Shown: piece after piece, positions 25,119-36,717 of the stretch | Numbering within the stretch: the stretch's first letter is position 1 | Layout of the letters: each line of letters opens with the position of its first letter | Source of the DNA: Helianthus annuus | Taxonomy: Eukaryota > Streptophyta > Magnoliopsida > Asterales > Asteraceae | DNA length: 64,000 bases | Direction: 5' to 3' | Assembly (NCBI RefSeq): GCF_002127325.2 | Contig: NC_035437.2 | Location: forward strand, 109,892,321 to 109,956,320 | Position numbers and translations under genes: made by a program | Notes under the pieces: generated by a model | The model's database searches: none | What the model was told of the DNA's origin: nothing | What the model saw: only the letters and a program-made list of their open reading frames with translations

Positions 25119-25769
25119 TGTTGGTGCACTTGTGTCTGTACTTTGTCTGTATTCGGTCTGATATAAACGATGTCCTGATTTGTATTGTAAGTTGACCAAG
25201 TCAACCATCCTCCGGTTTGACTTGGACAACAGTTGAAAGAGGTTCTGATCGAAGGATAGCCTCGAAGGATACACCTGATCCTTCGAGGTGATCGAAAGAT
25301 ATGGTTCGACCATGGTTCGACCATTAGACCTCGAAGGATGATCCTTCGAGGTCCATGCTGATCTTTCGTGTAACATGTGGTCGACAGATGATCCTTCGGA
25401 CCATCTGTCGAATCCTTCGACCAGACCTGCTGAGCTGGGTATATATACCCATGCATGTGTTGAGTGTGAGTTAGTTCTGGAGTTCTGAGTTCTGCCATTT
25501 TACACACCAAGAGATAGAAGCTTAGAGAGCATTCTGCCCAGAACTCACACACACACTTAGAGAGTTTATAGAACACTTCTGTAAACATTGAGCTTGTAAC
25601 CGAACCTTCATTTGCATTAATACGACTAGTGTTAATCGGTGAATCTTTGTGTGTTTGTTTCTCTACTTGCTACTAACTCGGTTTGCTTGCTAGCTTGGAT
25701 TCCGCACTCGCTAGTAGGTTTGTATAACAAGGTTTAGGTTCGTAATCCTCCGCGAAAAAGGGACCTACA
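25119..25769 (+). repeat. Copia 3' LTR (651 bp)
   Basis: It is line-for-line identical to 15769-16419 by eye, including the TATA box (25440-25447). It is preceded by the polypurine tract AAGGGGGAGTTT and followed by the target duplication CGTAC. Confidence 0.95.
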
Positions 25770-27900
25770 CGTACTCCTATCTAGTACTGGGCCAGACTGG
25801 GTCATTAGTTCACCTCCGTCCTCTACAGGAGCGGGGTGAGGGTGCCAAACCTAAGTAGCGCTACTAACTAATACCCGATGAGGGACTTACAAAAGATGAT
25901 AGGTGAGAATATTAACCAATATACCCGTTTTTTACCCAAAGACTTATCCCCCCATGGAATACCCACTGACTGTCCCCAACCACTGGGACGCATGCTCGAA
26001 TGTAGTGAACTCACCTTTGGTTTGCTCGGTAAGATTATGTACTCGTTTATCAGCTGTTCAAACACGTCCTAGAATTGGTACCGATAATGATCAGTTTTGT
26101 GTGTACAATAACTATCTATCTCAAGTAGAATTAATTCGTATATCCCATGCTCATGTAATCATAAAATTATTGTACATTTATCGCAATAACACATAAAATA
26201 CAAATCGTAACAGTCAGTCTATCAATTTAATATCCGTAAGCAATTACTCAGCATGTATTTGATTCATAAGTAAGTCAACTTCCCGATTTCATGTTTCTCA
26301 CACATATAACACTCACACCAATTCTTTGGGCCACATAACAACTCGTACCACAATATGCCAGCCGACCAATGGCTTAACTGCCCCTTAAAGTACTCATGTT
26401 AGCATACAACCCAATAAGTCCCGGGCCCAACCAAGGTGTGTGTGTGTGGCTGCGCGGCCCGGTGCCTTCAGTAAGTGTGCGGCCCCAACCAGTAGCCCAC
26501 TGACCCGATGCGCAGCCCACTCAACGTACTAGCCCAAGACGTTAGTGTGTGTAGGTGTATCGGAGCTCGGTGTGCAGCCCATATTCCGTTCGTATTACCC
26601 GGCCCACTCCCAACAATTTGTTTTACATATTAAGGTTGTTACATAACTGTTTATTTGTGTGACAACTATTTGACATCCTATTTTACAATCAAGCATCACC
26701 AAACAAAACTCACCCACATAGCACCAATTAAGAATAACCTCATAATAAAAGGATTAGAGTGACTTGGCCTTCTTTGGCCGATTTGGGTTTACACTCAAGA
26801 TATTGTGATTGGACCTCATTTTGGTCTAATGAGAGTGGTACTATCACAAATATCAACTGCCCATGTGATTTTATATGCGTTTAAGGTTGTCAGTTGCATG
26901 TGTATCATCTATCCAAGTTGTCGGCCATGCTTTAGTTAAATTAATTAAGGTTGCAAGTGAATTTATTATACAAGCCCAAGTGATTATTATACAAGCCCAT
27001 GTACCCCTTTATATTATTAACAGTATTCTTTCATAGCTTAATTAACTTAATCACAAAGCATGTATCACAAAGTCAATTCTAAAAGCTGCATACACGAATT
27101 TCAACCTCCACCAAATAAACATCACATTATCTCTTATTCTTGTGACATATTAATGTATTCTGACTATTTTGACAACAATATCTAGCACATGGTTGATCAA
27201 TTCAAGGCTACTATTACACACACCCATAACCACCATTTATTTATACAAGATCATCAATTTTCAATCCAATCATGACAACAGTTTTTATGAACAATATTTC
27301 GACATATTTAAAAAAACAACTTTCATGCACTTTATCATAACAGTGAATTAAAGTACAAGACTAACCGAGATTTAGACACACAGAATGACCTCCAAGAGGG
27401 AAAACTTCGATCAAGTGGGAGGGGTTTCTCCTGCCGACCGCAATGTATGGAAGTAGGGTTTGATTATGTGTGATATTAAGTCACGTAGCCTCATGTGTGT
27501 GTATATAACCTAAGGTAACCGGCCCTTAACCAAAACAATTAGCCATTTGGGCTTTACTTAGCCCAATCACTAAATCAAGGTGTGCGTGTGGTGTGTATCT
27601 GTGGATGAAGTCCCCTTAGCCGGCCCATGAGTGGTATAGTCCGGGTCTAAGTGATCGATCCACACTACTCCCAAGTGATTCGAGTCTAAGGTGACATGGG
27701 TGACTCGTGTTACTCGTGGTCCGCGACGCAATTAGTTGTCACTTACGTTTAAAGTTAATACACAAACTATAACGTATCAAAATCAAGTAATGCATATGTG
27801 GCCCAAAATGTTAATTAACATGTTATCGTATTTAGTTTAACGGAGTTATGGCACGAGTATTAATTAAACGCTACTAACCTTGCGAATTCGGATTGTCACA
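25770..27900 (-). repeat. Gypsy 5' LTR, 5'-end part
   Basis: This is the rest of the split LTR, colinear with 7769-9899. Differences seen by eye include T/C at 7797, T/C at 7815, C/G at 8102, T/C at 8507, C/T at 8857 and T/C at 9292. It ends with TGTCACA at 27900, followed by the target duplication TAGAT. Confidence 0.92.
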
Positions 27901-28250
27901 TAGATGGTCCATGACTGTTGAACAATAGATAAACATTTTTTTGTAAACCACTGTCCTTAACGACTTTATCAAACCCATCACCTAAAACAGGACCCAACCC
28001 ATATTTTTCAATTTCAACAATCCATAAGTTGTCAGCAGCAAAAATTTTAATACGATCACCATATGGGAATGGTTCTCCCCACAGTAATTTGGCAAAATCT
28101 ATCGGTATTTCCTATAATGTGAAACAAAAGACATATAAGTATCAACATATTTTATTTTTAAACATAATAACATAAATTAAATACCAGTTTAGTCGGATGA
28201 TGAAGATCGACTAACTTCAAGAAAGAACAACTACTTGTTTTTGGATCCAT
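27901..28250 (-). pseudogene. B3-domain gene copy A, 5' part (exons 1 and 2a)
   Basis: The ATG at 28250 opens exon 1 (28185-28250, MDPKTSS then SFLKLVDLHHPTKL), with a GTATTT donor. Exon 2 starts at 28111 with EIPIDFAKLLWGEPF, the start of the first B3 domain, and runs to ILL-type FNSHGPS, where the gypsy element cuts in at 27901. Joining this edge to 7295 restores HGPSTWYLDVFKSCV, which aligns with YGPSSFFLMVFKSCV in copy B, so the gene was continuous here before insertion. The 350 bases upstream hold a likely leader ending in a GTATGT donor near 28680. Any transcript would run into the gypsy element. Confidence 0.85.
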
Positions 28251-29162
28251 ATCTGTAAAATTATTATCAAGAGCTTTTTAGATCAAAAAATAAAATGATA
28301 ACATCACAAAATAAAAACATTGAAAACAAATAAATATTTTATTACTGATAAAGATTGAAAGTATACATATAAATTGATTCCTACAATGAATAATCAAGTT
28401 TGACTTAGCTATTATCTGTGAACGTAAATTTTAATCACATTTTTATCAAATAATTGCGGTTTACCATGAAAAAGGAAATTAACAAACATAAAAAAGTGGG
28501 AAATTGTTGTAAACATAACATCAAAATCACAATCGGATTGTTATTAAAAAAATTTAAGTATAACAGTGGATTGAACATAAGAACATTGTAAAATCTTCTA
28601 ATTATAACATTCTAATCGGAAGATTGAAAAACAATAGGAGGAAAACCTCTCAATAGCCGGATTAAAGATCAAGAACATACCTTCTTCTGTTGATGGTAGT
28701 GTAGAAGATGATAGCAATGAAGGTTGAAACCCTAAGCGAGAATGGCGGTGAAGAAACGATAACCGAGAGAGGAGGTGAAAGTGATCTTGATGGGTAATGA
28801 TGTTGCAGGTGATATGATGGTTTTGTTTTGAGTAGCACGTATTTTGAAGTAAATGAAATATAATTACAAATTGAACCCTTAAAGATCTATAATAGTTACA
28901 AAACTCTATAAAATCACTTTCACTAATACGGGTAATATAAATTAATAGTTTAACAAAAGTGTATAATAAATTGTGATATTTATATTTCAAGAAAATACCA
29001 AAAATTGTGTAAACGAATATTGCAAATAATAGGTATACTTAAATAATCTAATCTAAAACTGAAATACAATTATAATAGATGAAGATGTAAAATCAAATCA
29101 ACAATTTATATAAAAAATAAACTTCAAAACTTACAATTTGATAGTATTGGTTACATTTTCAA
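28251..29162. other. Promoter and leader region of B3 copy A; no other gene
   Basis: A likely untranslated first exon of copy A (- strand) lies near 28680-28760, with CT-rich leader sequence and a donor-like GTATGT. The rest is AT-rich spacer between the helicase relic and the B3 gene. No coding content is recognised. Confidence 0.4.
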
Positions 29163-30375
29163 CTACAGTTTTCCAAATATTTCTTTGTAAACAACATTTG
29201 TAGTTGTATTCGTTGGCCTTCCATCTTTGTCAAATATTAAAAGTTTCACGCCATCTCTGGTCTTTACTCTCGACAACGCAACATAAAGTTGACCATGTGA
29301 GAAAACGGGGTCTCTTAGGTACAGACCAACTCTGGAAAGAGACTGTCCTTGACTTTTGTTAATAGTCATGGCAAAACAGACGGTTATTGGAAACTGCCTT
29401 CGTTGAAACTTAAAGGGTATTTTCTTGTCCGACGGTATCATGCTAATTCTGGGTATGTAAGTTCTTGAACCAACATTACCTCCTGATAGTATCTCAGCCT
29501 CGATAACACGTTTACCAAGACGTGTAATCTGAAGAGGCGTACCATTGCATAAACCATTTTACTGATCAATATTCCTCAAAAGCATGACTAGGACACCCAA
29601 CTTTAACACCAATCTATGATTGGGTAAGCCAGAAACAATGACACTATTTAACACATCAGGATTATACAAATCTTGGTGTAATGGATCATTAATTTCCTCA
29701 GTTGGGCATAGACTATCTGAGCTAAGATACTCTACTTCTTCACCAGGAAATAATGCAAGCAAACGATCATTGATACCATGTACAACTTCATTTTTAGGAG
29801 CAAGTATGGCTCTTTCAGAAAAGTAGTCACGATCTTTAAAACGGTCAAGAACTGATGGATATACAAAGTCAATCAAGCTTTGAATTGGATCAATTGAATC
29901 GGTGATTAAAAGATCGTTTGGTATTTCTATAGTTGAATCGCCATCGTTACCATCACCGAGATTGCCTTCACCAATTTCAAGAAGCCATTTGGCAAAATCG
30001 TTTATCTCATCAATGTTTAAACTACCGGTTCCAATAGATAAACGCATGTTACGGGTCAATTTTAAAACCTTGCAAGTGGACCAAATGTAAGATAAACATA
30101 AAGAGGCGTGTACGATGTCTTGCCTTGTGCCGTTTTGTACAACCGGTAAGATTTGCCTAAAGTCACCACTGAAAACAATAGTCTTTCCACCAAAGGGAAG
30201 TTCAGAATTACGTGAATCGGAGACACTCAAAACATCTTTCAATGTACGATCAAGAGCCTCAAAAGCATGTTTGTGTACCATCGGTGCTTCGTCCCAAATA
30301 ATCAACTTGGCTTCGTTTAGAAGATTAGCGATTTCAGAATTAGGCTTGATATGACAAACGGAATCTTCAGTAAGA
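29163..30375 (-). pseudogene. Helitron PIF1-type helicase, C-terminal half, with in-frame stop
   Basis: This is the helicase part of a Helitron replication protein; PIF1-type helicases unwind DNA during rolling-circle transposition. On the - strand similarity starts near 30375 with TEDSVCHIKPNSE, then LIIWDEAPM (Walker B type), GKTIVFSGDFRQILPVV and LTRNMRL, and on to RQFPITVCFAMTINKSQGQS and YVALSRVKTRDGVKLL near the C-terminus (stop at 29163). One TAA at 29559-29561 interrupts an otherwise continuous frame between LLRNIDQ and NGLCNGTPL. The Walker A region and the whole HUH Rep domain that should precede it are absent, so the gene is 5'-deleted as well as stopped. It cannot make a working RepHel. 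Confidence 0.85.
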
Positions 30376-30596
30376 TTACATTATCCGGTCTACGGTTAGG
30401 TGTTGTATAAGGGTCTTGCACCGCTTTTCCGTTCTTCTTAATAGTAGAAGGTGTTATAATGGAAGTTTATCCGTTAAAGGAAGTATTTAAACGATTTCCT
30501 AATAAAAAAATATAAAGACATTATTGTAAGTAAACTAATAATACAAAGACTTTCGTATAAGATGTAAAACAATATTGTTGTACTAATAAGATGCTC
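30376..30596. other. Junction where the Rep/helicase N-terminal half is missing
   Basis: About 220 bases without recognisable coding separate the helicase half from the N-terminal exons. A complete Helitron gene would carry over 2 kb of Rep and helicase sequence before the DEAP-type motif, so a deletion breakpoint probably lies here. Confidence 0.45.
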
Positions 30597-31359
30597 TTAA
30601 GTAAAAGAATAGTTACTTAAAGGAATAACTGGTGAACAATTTGTAGGCAAGCTTCTCTTTGAAAAATTAGGTGTTATGTTTTCTTTGTTGTTTAAAACGA
30701 CCTGTGTTGCTGATGAAGACGTTGAATCCACTTTTGATGGAATACATTTTCGATTAAACTTTGATCTCTTACTATCAAGATATAGTTTTCTTAATCTACG
30801 CCTTCTTTTTGCCTCGGCAATTGCAATGACCAAAATGGTTAAAGCGATAAAATACGAAATAAGAAAAACTAAATAGTATTAAGGATAATAATACTTAAAA
30901 AAATTAAGAAATTTTGAAAAAATAAACAGTATTAATGAAAAAGAAGTAACCTTTGAGAAAATAAGGATGAACTTGTGTAGTACATTTTGATCTCTTATTA
31001 TCAAGATATAGTTTTCTTAACTTTGGTCTATGCCTGGCCTCGTGAGCTACAATTACAAAATAATTAAAGAGGGCAAGGAAGGAGTAACAAAAAAAAATAA
31101 GAATAAATAGAGATTAAGTTTAAAAATGTAATATTACATTTCAAATTGATAACAATACTAAGTTACCTTTGATAACGTAAGATAACCAACGTGTATAATC
31201 TGAAAGAAATTGGGAACAAAATAAATTAATTACTATATTGAATTTTTTTAAATATAATATATGATAAAAAAATAAAGCTCAGCACTTACAATCGTTAATT
31301 ACGGCATTCATGGAAGGTTCGGAAGAAGATGAATATTGATGTTTAAACCTATTATCCAT
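30597..31359 (-). pseudogene. Basic N-terminal exons, perhaps of the Helitron replication gene
   Basis: I read four exon-like pieces on the - strand. The first starts with ATG at 31359 (MDNRFKHQYSSSSEPSMN) and has a GTAAGT-like donor. A short exon near 31175-31205 reads YTRWLSYVIK. Exons near 30955-31055 and 30597-30833 both contain RKLYLDxKRSK (RKLYLDNKRSK and RKLYLDSKRSK), so an exon seems to have duplicated. The last one continues to NKENITPNF and then degenerates. Short basic N-termini of this kind occur ahead of plant Helitron Rep proteins, and position and strand fit, but the family match is my inference. It may instead be a separate small gene. Confidence 0.45.
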
Positions 31360-32181
31360 TTTCTAAACACCAACAGAAAGCTAAAATTAAACATTATAAC
31401 TTACTGTCATAATTATAGAACTAAAAGTTTTATATTCTAAAAATATTTACTTATAACAAAACTTTATAATATGTAGCAAACATCAGAATAGGTATAAATG
31501 ATATAACAACAAATTAGGATACATATGCATAATAGTTCAACAATTACTAACTTACTGGATATATAAAAGAGTGATGAAAAAAAATATTAGAACGTAGGAT
31601 TATTCTGAATGAAGATTGAAAGAAACTTGAAGATGAAATGAAGAAATAAGTATTTTATTTTGGTTTTATAGAGATAATCTATTTTTGGAATCAATAATAG
31701 AAATCAATGTAAATTAGTTAAAATGAAATTGATTACCTTAAATATAGAAATAATGTTAAATATAGAAAATGTACCAAATTTTTGAAATCTTTGAATAAAA
31801 CAATCAAATTTTAATTACCTGTAATTATGTATATATAGATTTTAAATTTTAAATGGTAAGTAATGATTACAAAGAAATTACGATACAAAATTAGTGCTAC
31901 TTTAAAGCTAAATATAGTAATGGTAAAAGTAACCACATCTTTTTAATAATGGTTTTAATCTACAACATATGAGTATATTACTAAAAAAAAGTAATCTAAT
32001 TAAATAAGAAACATAACCAAACATAATTTAAAACCAAACGACACAAAAGATAAATAAATATGTCATATTACATTAGCAAACCATATAAAGTTTTTAAAGC
32101 ACAACCAACAAAAAAATTCAAAACAAACTCTCAAACATCAAAAAAAATGTTTCTTCTTGTAAAAATATGATTAGTTGGTTA
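31360..32181. other. AT-rich spacer between RPA-like gene and helicase exons
   Basis: No coding exon is recognised. It would hold the 3' end of the RPA-like gene and the promoter of the downstream exons, both read leftward. Confidence 0.4.
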
Positions 32182-34756
32182 TTAATTCTTGGCATGATCC
32201 TCATCAGAAGAAATGTTATCACCACTTATGCGAGGTTTACTTGCCGACGATCCCACTACATCTTCACTCACATAAACATCACCAAGATTACGCTTCAAAT
32301 CAGTTGATGATTTATTGAAATCAGAAGCAAAATCCTTTGAAACAGGTGTAGAGTTATCACCAGTGTAAGAAACACCATCCTTTATAAAATAAAGAAATAT
32401 TAGAACTAAAGCATTTTTTAATTTTATAATATAATAGTTGATAAAATCTCAAACCTTTGCACTTTTACCGACATCATCTTGGAATTCAGAGTGACCCATA
32501 GAAAACGAATCAGATGCATCAAGCTGTTAAAATTTGGAATAAAATCTCAATATCTATAAGGATCATTTAAATGAACAAAAAAGTTACAATAATTTAATAT
32601 AACAATCACTTACTTGATCAATTTTCCATTTTTTGTTTAGCTGATCCAAAATATCTGCATCATTTGTCAGAACTGATATACCATAATTCTCAACAGCATT
32701 GGTAATATTAAAGTTTGTTACTCGAATAACGAAAGCACACTTGATGTTAACCAATGTCTCAAACTCAACAGGATATGCTCTGGGCACTTCATTGGTATTA
32801 AGTATCTATATTGAAAACATGAGATGTTTGGTAAGGATCATATATGAAAAAAATAATTTAAGTAAATCAGACAGAAGTATTATATTTACATCGTCCTGAA
32901 TTTGTATAAGTTCCTTTGCAGTTTTACCAACAAACTTCAACACCTCATGATCAAACATTGTAAGTGTCACCGTACCAGTTGAATCTTGAACTCGAATTGG
33001 TATTTTAAGCCTTAAAAGCGTATTTATATAGTTAAGAAAAAAAAACAAAAACCATGTTGATTACAAAATAAGAAGTATGAATAAAAGTTATTTACCTCGA
33101 CATTGGGAAAACATCTTTTCCTTGACAATCCTTGTTGGAACATTGGTATACCTTCTCATCTCTAACATCACTTGTACCATCTTCCTTATCGTAAGTTTCA
33201 AACTTTTGCTCAACTTTGGATTTGCAATAGTTACATCCATCATAATACCACATCTTATCAGAAACAATTGCTACAATAGTTCCCACAATAACAACTTTTT
33301 TTGCCTGTTTTAATCGTAAAATATATGAAAGCGAATTAAGATTCTGATATTAGTTAAAAAGTAAAATATAAATTGTTTGAAATAACCTGTATGATTGAAC
33401 CAAGATAAGCAATTGGTGAGAAAACATCATTTTTCATAAATTCATCTTCAACAGAACATAAAACATACGACCCAACATGGCTACTTGACTCGGATGAAGC
33501 AGAAAGTTTTGCAATAAACCTAATCAAAATAAATTTCAGAAACATTAATGTTAAATAAACAAAGAATATAAATAGATATTTAGTTGATACAATGAGAAAA
33601 TTTAAATTAGTTAATTTTACTCACTTTTCCTTGAATGTCAATATCTGATCAAAATTGTCGTTAATGAAAAGTCGTGTACCATCAAAATTATTAGATATCC
33701 CCCATTTACCTGTTATTAAGAAACATATTAAAAAATCACATCTATATATATTGTTAAAATTAAATTTAAGACTTAATAAGATACCTTTGTAGGTTTTAAC
33801 GGCACCAAAATGAACAGCAATGACAACATGGGCTTCACGATCTTGACTAAGCATGTACGAACACATGTCTTTCGCATAATCATCCCAAAGAGTTAAATCA
33901 ATCTCAACATCTCTAAAACCAATAGACCAAATATATATTAAGAAAAAGAAAACCTTTTAAAATTTATAAAATATAAAGGAAATAAATATAGGCAATATAT
34001 AAAATATCAAAATGAAAATTGTATTACTCGAGATCTTGAAGTTTAAGATTGAGGCGTTTTCCTTTAGTACCATCTTTTTTGTTAGTGTCCTCAATCTTAT
34101 AGCAAACAACAACGTAACCGATGAAATCTAATAATAAAAAATGTAACATGTTAGTATAAAGTGAACACAATATATTAATGTAAATGTGAAACAAATGTTG
34201 TAATACAGATTTTTTGAAAGAATTTACAATAATACCTATTTTGTACTCTCCTTGTATCTCTGTGATACAACATCCTTGAAATCAACAAAATCAAAAACAA
34301 ACTGTGGCCCATCCCATTTACTACACTTTTCGACAAATGTCTGGTAATAAAAAGATAGCTTCTGATTGTTAGGAACAATTTTGAAAGATGCAGTGTTCGC
34401 AGCAAGAGATGGCCTTTTTATTATAAGGCATTCATCAACATTAAGATGTCTCTCAAACTTTGAAAAGAGCCTATGTAAGCAAGAAGCTTGAATCTTGGTA
34501 CCCTGTACATAAACAAAATATAAAATATAAAAAAATGGTAATATGAACTTTAAATCATAAAAAAAACAAACATTAATAAATAATTAGTTAACTAATTTAC
34601 CATCTCATCCATAAGTATCATATCGATACGATAGGTCTCTCTTTCGTTACCTTTCATCTTCTTTCTCCACAAACTAATAATCTTCACTTTGATATTGAAG
34701 TTTGTACTGAGAGCGTTAATATCATTAAGAAAAGTAATTTCACCTTGTTGTTCCAT
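32182..34756 (-). CDS. RPA70-like single-stranded DNA-binding protein (Helitron type)
   Basis: Replication protein A large-subunit homologues bind single-stranded DNA through OB folds; plant Helitrons often encode one. The ATG at 34756 starts MEQQGEITFLNDI and continues to ISLWRKKM and IDMILMDEM, an OB-fold start. Later exons give GTKIQASCLHRLF, DFIGYVVVCYKIED, DVEIDLTLWDDYAKD and WYYDGCNYCKSKVEQKF with VYQCSNKDC, a four-cysteine zinc-ribbon typical of the RPA70 C-terminal domain. Then follow RVQDSTGTVTLTMFDHEV and an acidic tail ending EDHAKN at 32182. About ten exons have plausible GT/AG borders. The donor after KESTK (near 34230) is ambiguous, with a TAG just before one candidate. I see no certain lesion, unlike the neighbouring helicase. 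Host origin cannot be excluded. Confidence 0.75.
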
Positions 34757-35937
34757 AGATTACCTCTGAAACAGTTACTCAAGGAAAAGAAAAGTTATTA
34801 ATTGGATACAATTTATGAATGAAGAACAATCTATTATCTATATTAAAACAAAACACTTTGGTGCCACTTGGCATTTGCTTAGGTTGCTTGGTGACACGTG
34901 GCATCTCATCCTCTCCTCTTTTTTTCCTTTGAGCGGCAAATTATTTCTTCCTTCCTACGCTCTTTTTGTTTTTGAAACCGCCAGAATTTTGGAAACTAAT
35001 CAATTCTCTCAATCAATTGAAATCATTATCCACCCAAACCCTAAATTCATTCTTTCAACGGTTTCTCTCTGGCTTCACTCTACATCCTCTTCAAATCAAA
35101 CTTGGATCCATATGTTGGTAATCGCTTCTTTCAATTTATGATCATCCAAACATCACGTTCTTGATCATTGGAGCACTTAATCGACGGTAACAACATCAAT
35201 CCCATCTTAGGTTCTTTAATTTATGTCTTTTTTTTTGTAATTTTGTATATGCTTTGGATTATCATCGACTGAAAAATCTGATTTCTGGTCAAACCCTAAA
35301 ATGGTGATGGATCATCACACGTAAATTCTTCTTTCTTCAATATCGTTTACTTTTTGGTTTACGTCCGATTCATCGCTTCGTCTACCAAAACCCTAACTCC
35401 CTCCCACACAATTAATTCGGCATCTCATCTACTCATCTGGTATGTAGGTATGTATGTATATTCTGCTTCTCATTCACAATCATACTGCCATTTTAGAATA
35501 TCTTAGTGTTATGGACCTTACCTTTTATGCAATCTTCACAAAACTATTCATTTAGTGTTATGAACATGCAACTACGGATTCTTCACAGAACAGTTGCTTT
35601 GCTTTGATTGCGAGCTCTTTAATTGCATTATTGATTCGATTTGATTTGATTAAATTGATATGATAAGCAACTTCCATTGTGACGTCATCTTCTACAACAA
35701 AATTAAAGAAACAAAAGGGTTTTGATAACCCTAGCCCTAAATGAAGGAGATGAGAGAGAGAATATCTCATGTTTGTGTTGCTATATGCTTAAGATATCAT
35801 AAGTATTTATATTTTGTGTCTTTTTAGTGAAATAATTTCGTTTTAGACTGTCACAATAGGATTAAAAATCAAACATAAAATAGGAGATAGATACGCGTAA
35901 TCGGAAGCCTACTCAGGGTGCAGATTGCTCTGTTGTC

Positions 35938-36676
35938 ATGGAATCTGGTGATTGGAGGGCTGAAGTGTCAGCGGATTCACGGAAAAGGATAAGATACAAG
36001 ATGTATGTACTTATATTGCTCTTAAGTTTCTTGTTTTATTTGTGCGACAAAAAAATTGAAACGTGCTTAGAGTATCAATTGCTTGGTTGAGTTCTATGCA
36101 CTCTTGATTTAACAAATGAGGTTTTGCTCTCTGCTAAAATATTTGCATACGTGTGTTGATCTTGTGTAGATCGGAAACCTTGAACAGGAATATTCCATTC
36201 TCTACATTAGAGGGACTACAGGAGCTTAAGAAAGTAGCTGTGAGGTTTGAAGAGAAGATTTATGCTGCTTCCATAAGCACGATTTGTTGTGCTGTGTCCT
36301 TTAATATTACATAAAATAGTTATGTAGTGTTTGCTTTTTTTTCTCTTTTGTGGAATGGAGATTTTGTAAGTGTTTATGTACAGATGATTTGAAATTGCAC
36401 AAGAAAGTGATATCATGTTTCATTGCGGGACCTAAACTTATGTATTTTATTTGGTTTGCAGTCTGATTATTTACGGAAGATATCCTTGAAGATGCTGACT
36501 TTGGAATCAGATGATCCCATGTCAGAGTCAGACCCCATGCAGTCAAACTCTGCTGCTAATAGTGTAAACCCGCCGATCATATTTCATAATACACCATCAT
36601 TCAATAGCCAGGGTGTAAGTGGCGTTGTTGGTGACTGGAGGGCTCCATTGGAACGGGAACGGGTCGTGAACAAGAT
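35938..36676 (+). pseudogene. Captured MED15 fragment (KIX domain)
   Basis: This is a fragment of the Mediator subunit 15 gene, whose KIX domain contacts transcription activators. An exon ending at 36002 reads MESGDWRAEVSADSRKRIRY and has a GTATGT donor. An exon from 36170 reads FSTLEGLQELKKVAVRFEEK and IYAASIS. An exon from 36462 reads SDYLRKISLKMLTLESDDP. Together they make the KIX helices in order with conserved splice phases. The last exon ends with a second partial start, GDWRAPLERERVVNKM (36630-36676), like the first exon. So the capture either joined two MED15 copies or came from a gene with repeated KIX starts. The intact gene elsewhere is presumed. The donor after IYAASIS appears lost. 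Confidence 0.75.
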
Positions 36677-36717
36677 GTATGAACTTTTATTTTTCTTTTA
36701 TGAAAAGATCCAATATT

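Larger units (their letters stand above)
15769..25769 (+). mobile_element. Complete copia (Ty1) retrotransposon, Sirevirus-like
   Basis: The element is 10.0 kb, with 651-bp LTRs that look identical base for base, and a 5-bp target duplication CGTAC (15764-15768 and 25770-25774). The tRNA-iMet primer site is at 16422-16433. gag and pol are both full length, so this looks potentially autonomous and very recent. Sirevirus-like traits are a large Gag with a coiled-coil region, a long noncoding stretch between pol and the 3' LTR, and repeated AGGGGGAG polypurine motifs. No envelope-like gene is recognisable. The lineage is inference; the copia class is certain from the integrase-before-reverse-transcriptase order. 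Confidence 0.95.
7301..27900 (-). mobile_element. Complete gypsy (Ty3) retrotransposon, - strand, with nested copia
   Basis: The element is bounded by TGTGACA/TGTCACA termini and flanked by the 5-bp target duplication TAGAT (7296-7300 and 27901-27905). In + strand order it consists of the 3' LTR (7301-9899), polypurine tract, gag-pol (9969-14737), leader, primer site (15281-15292) and 5' LTR. The 5' LTR is split into 15296-15768 and 25770-27900 by the copia element. Without the copia and its 5-bp duplication, the 5' LTR is exactly 2,599 bases, the same as the 3' LTR. By eye the two LTRs differ at only about six positions, so insertion was recent. The long LTRs, Gag knuckles and Pol tail suggest a chromovirus of the Tekay/Del type (inferred). 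Confidence 0.93.

Noticed and set aside
35558..35770. 70-residue - strand frame inside the Helitron
   Set aside because: Opposite to the captured genes, no family, ordinary AT-rich composition.
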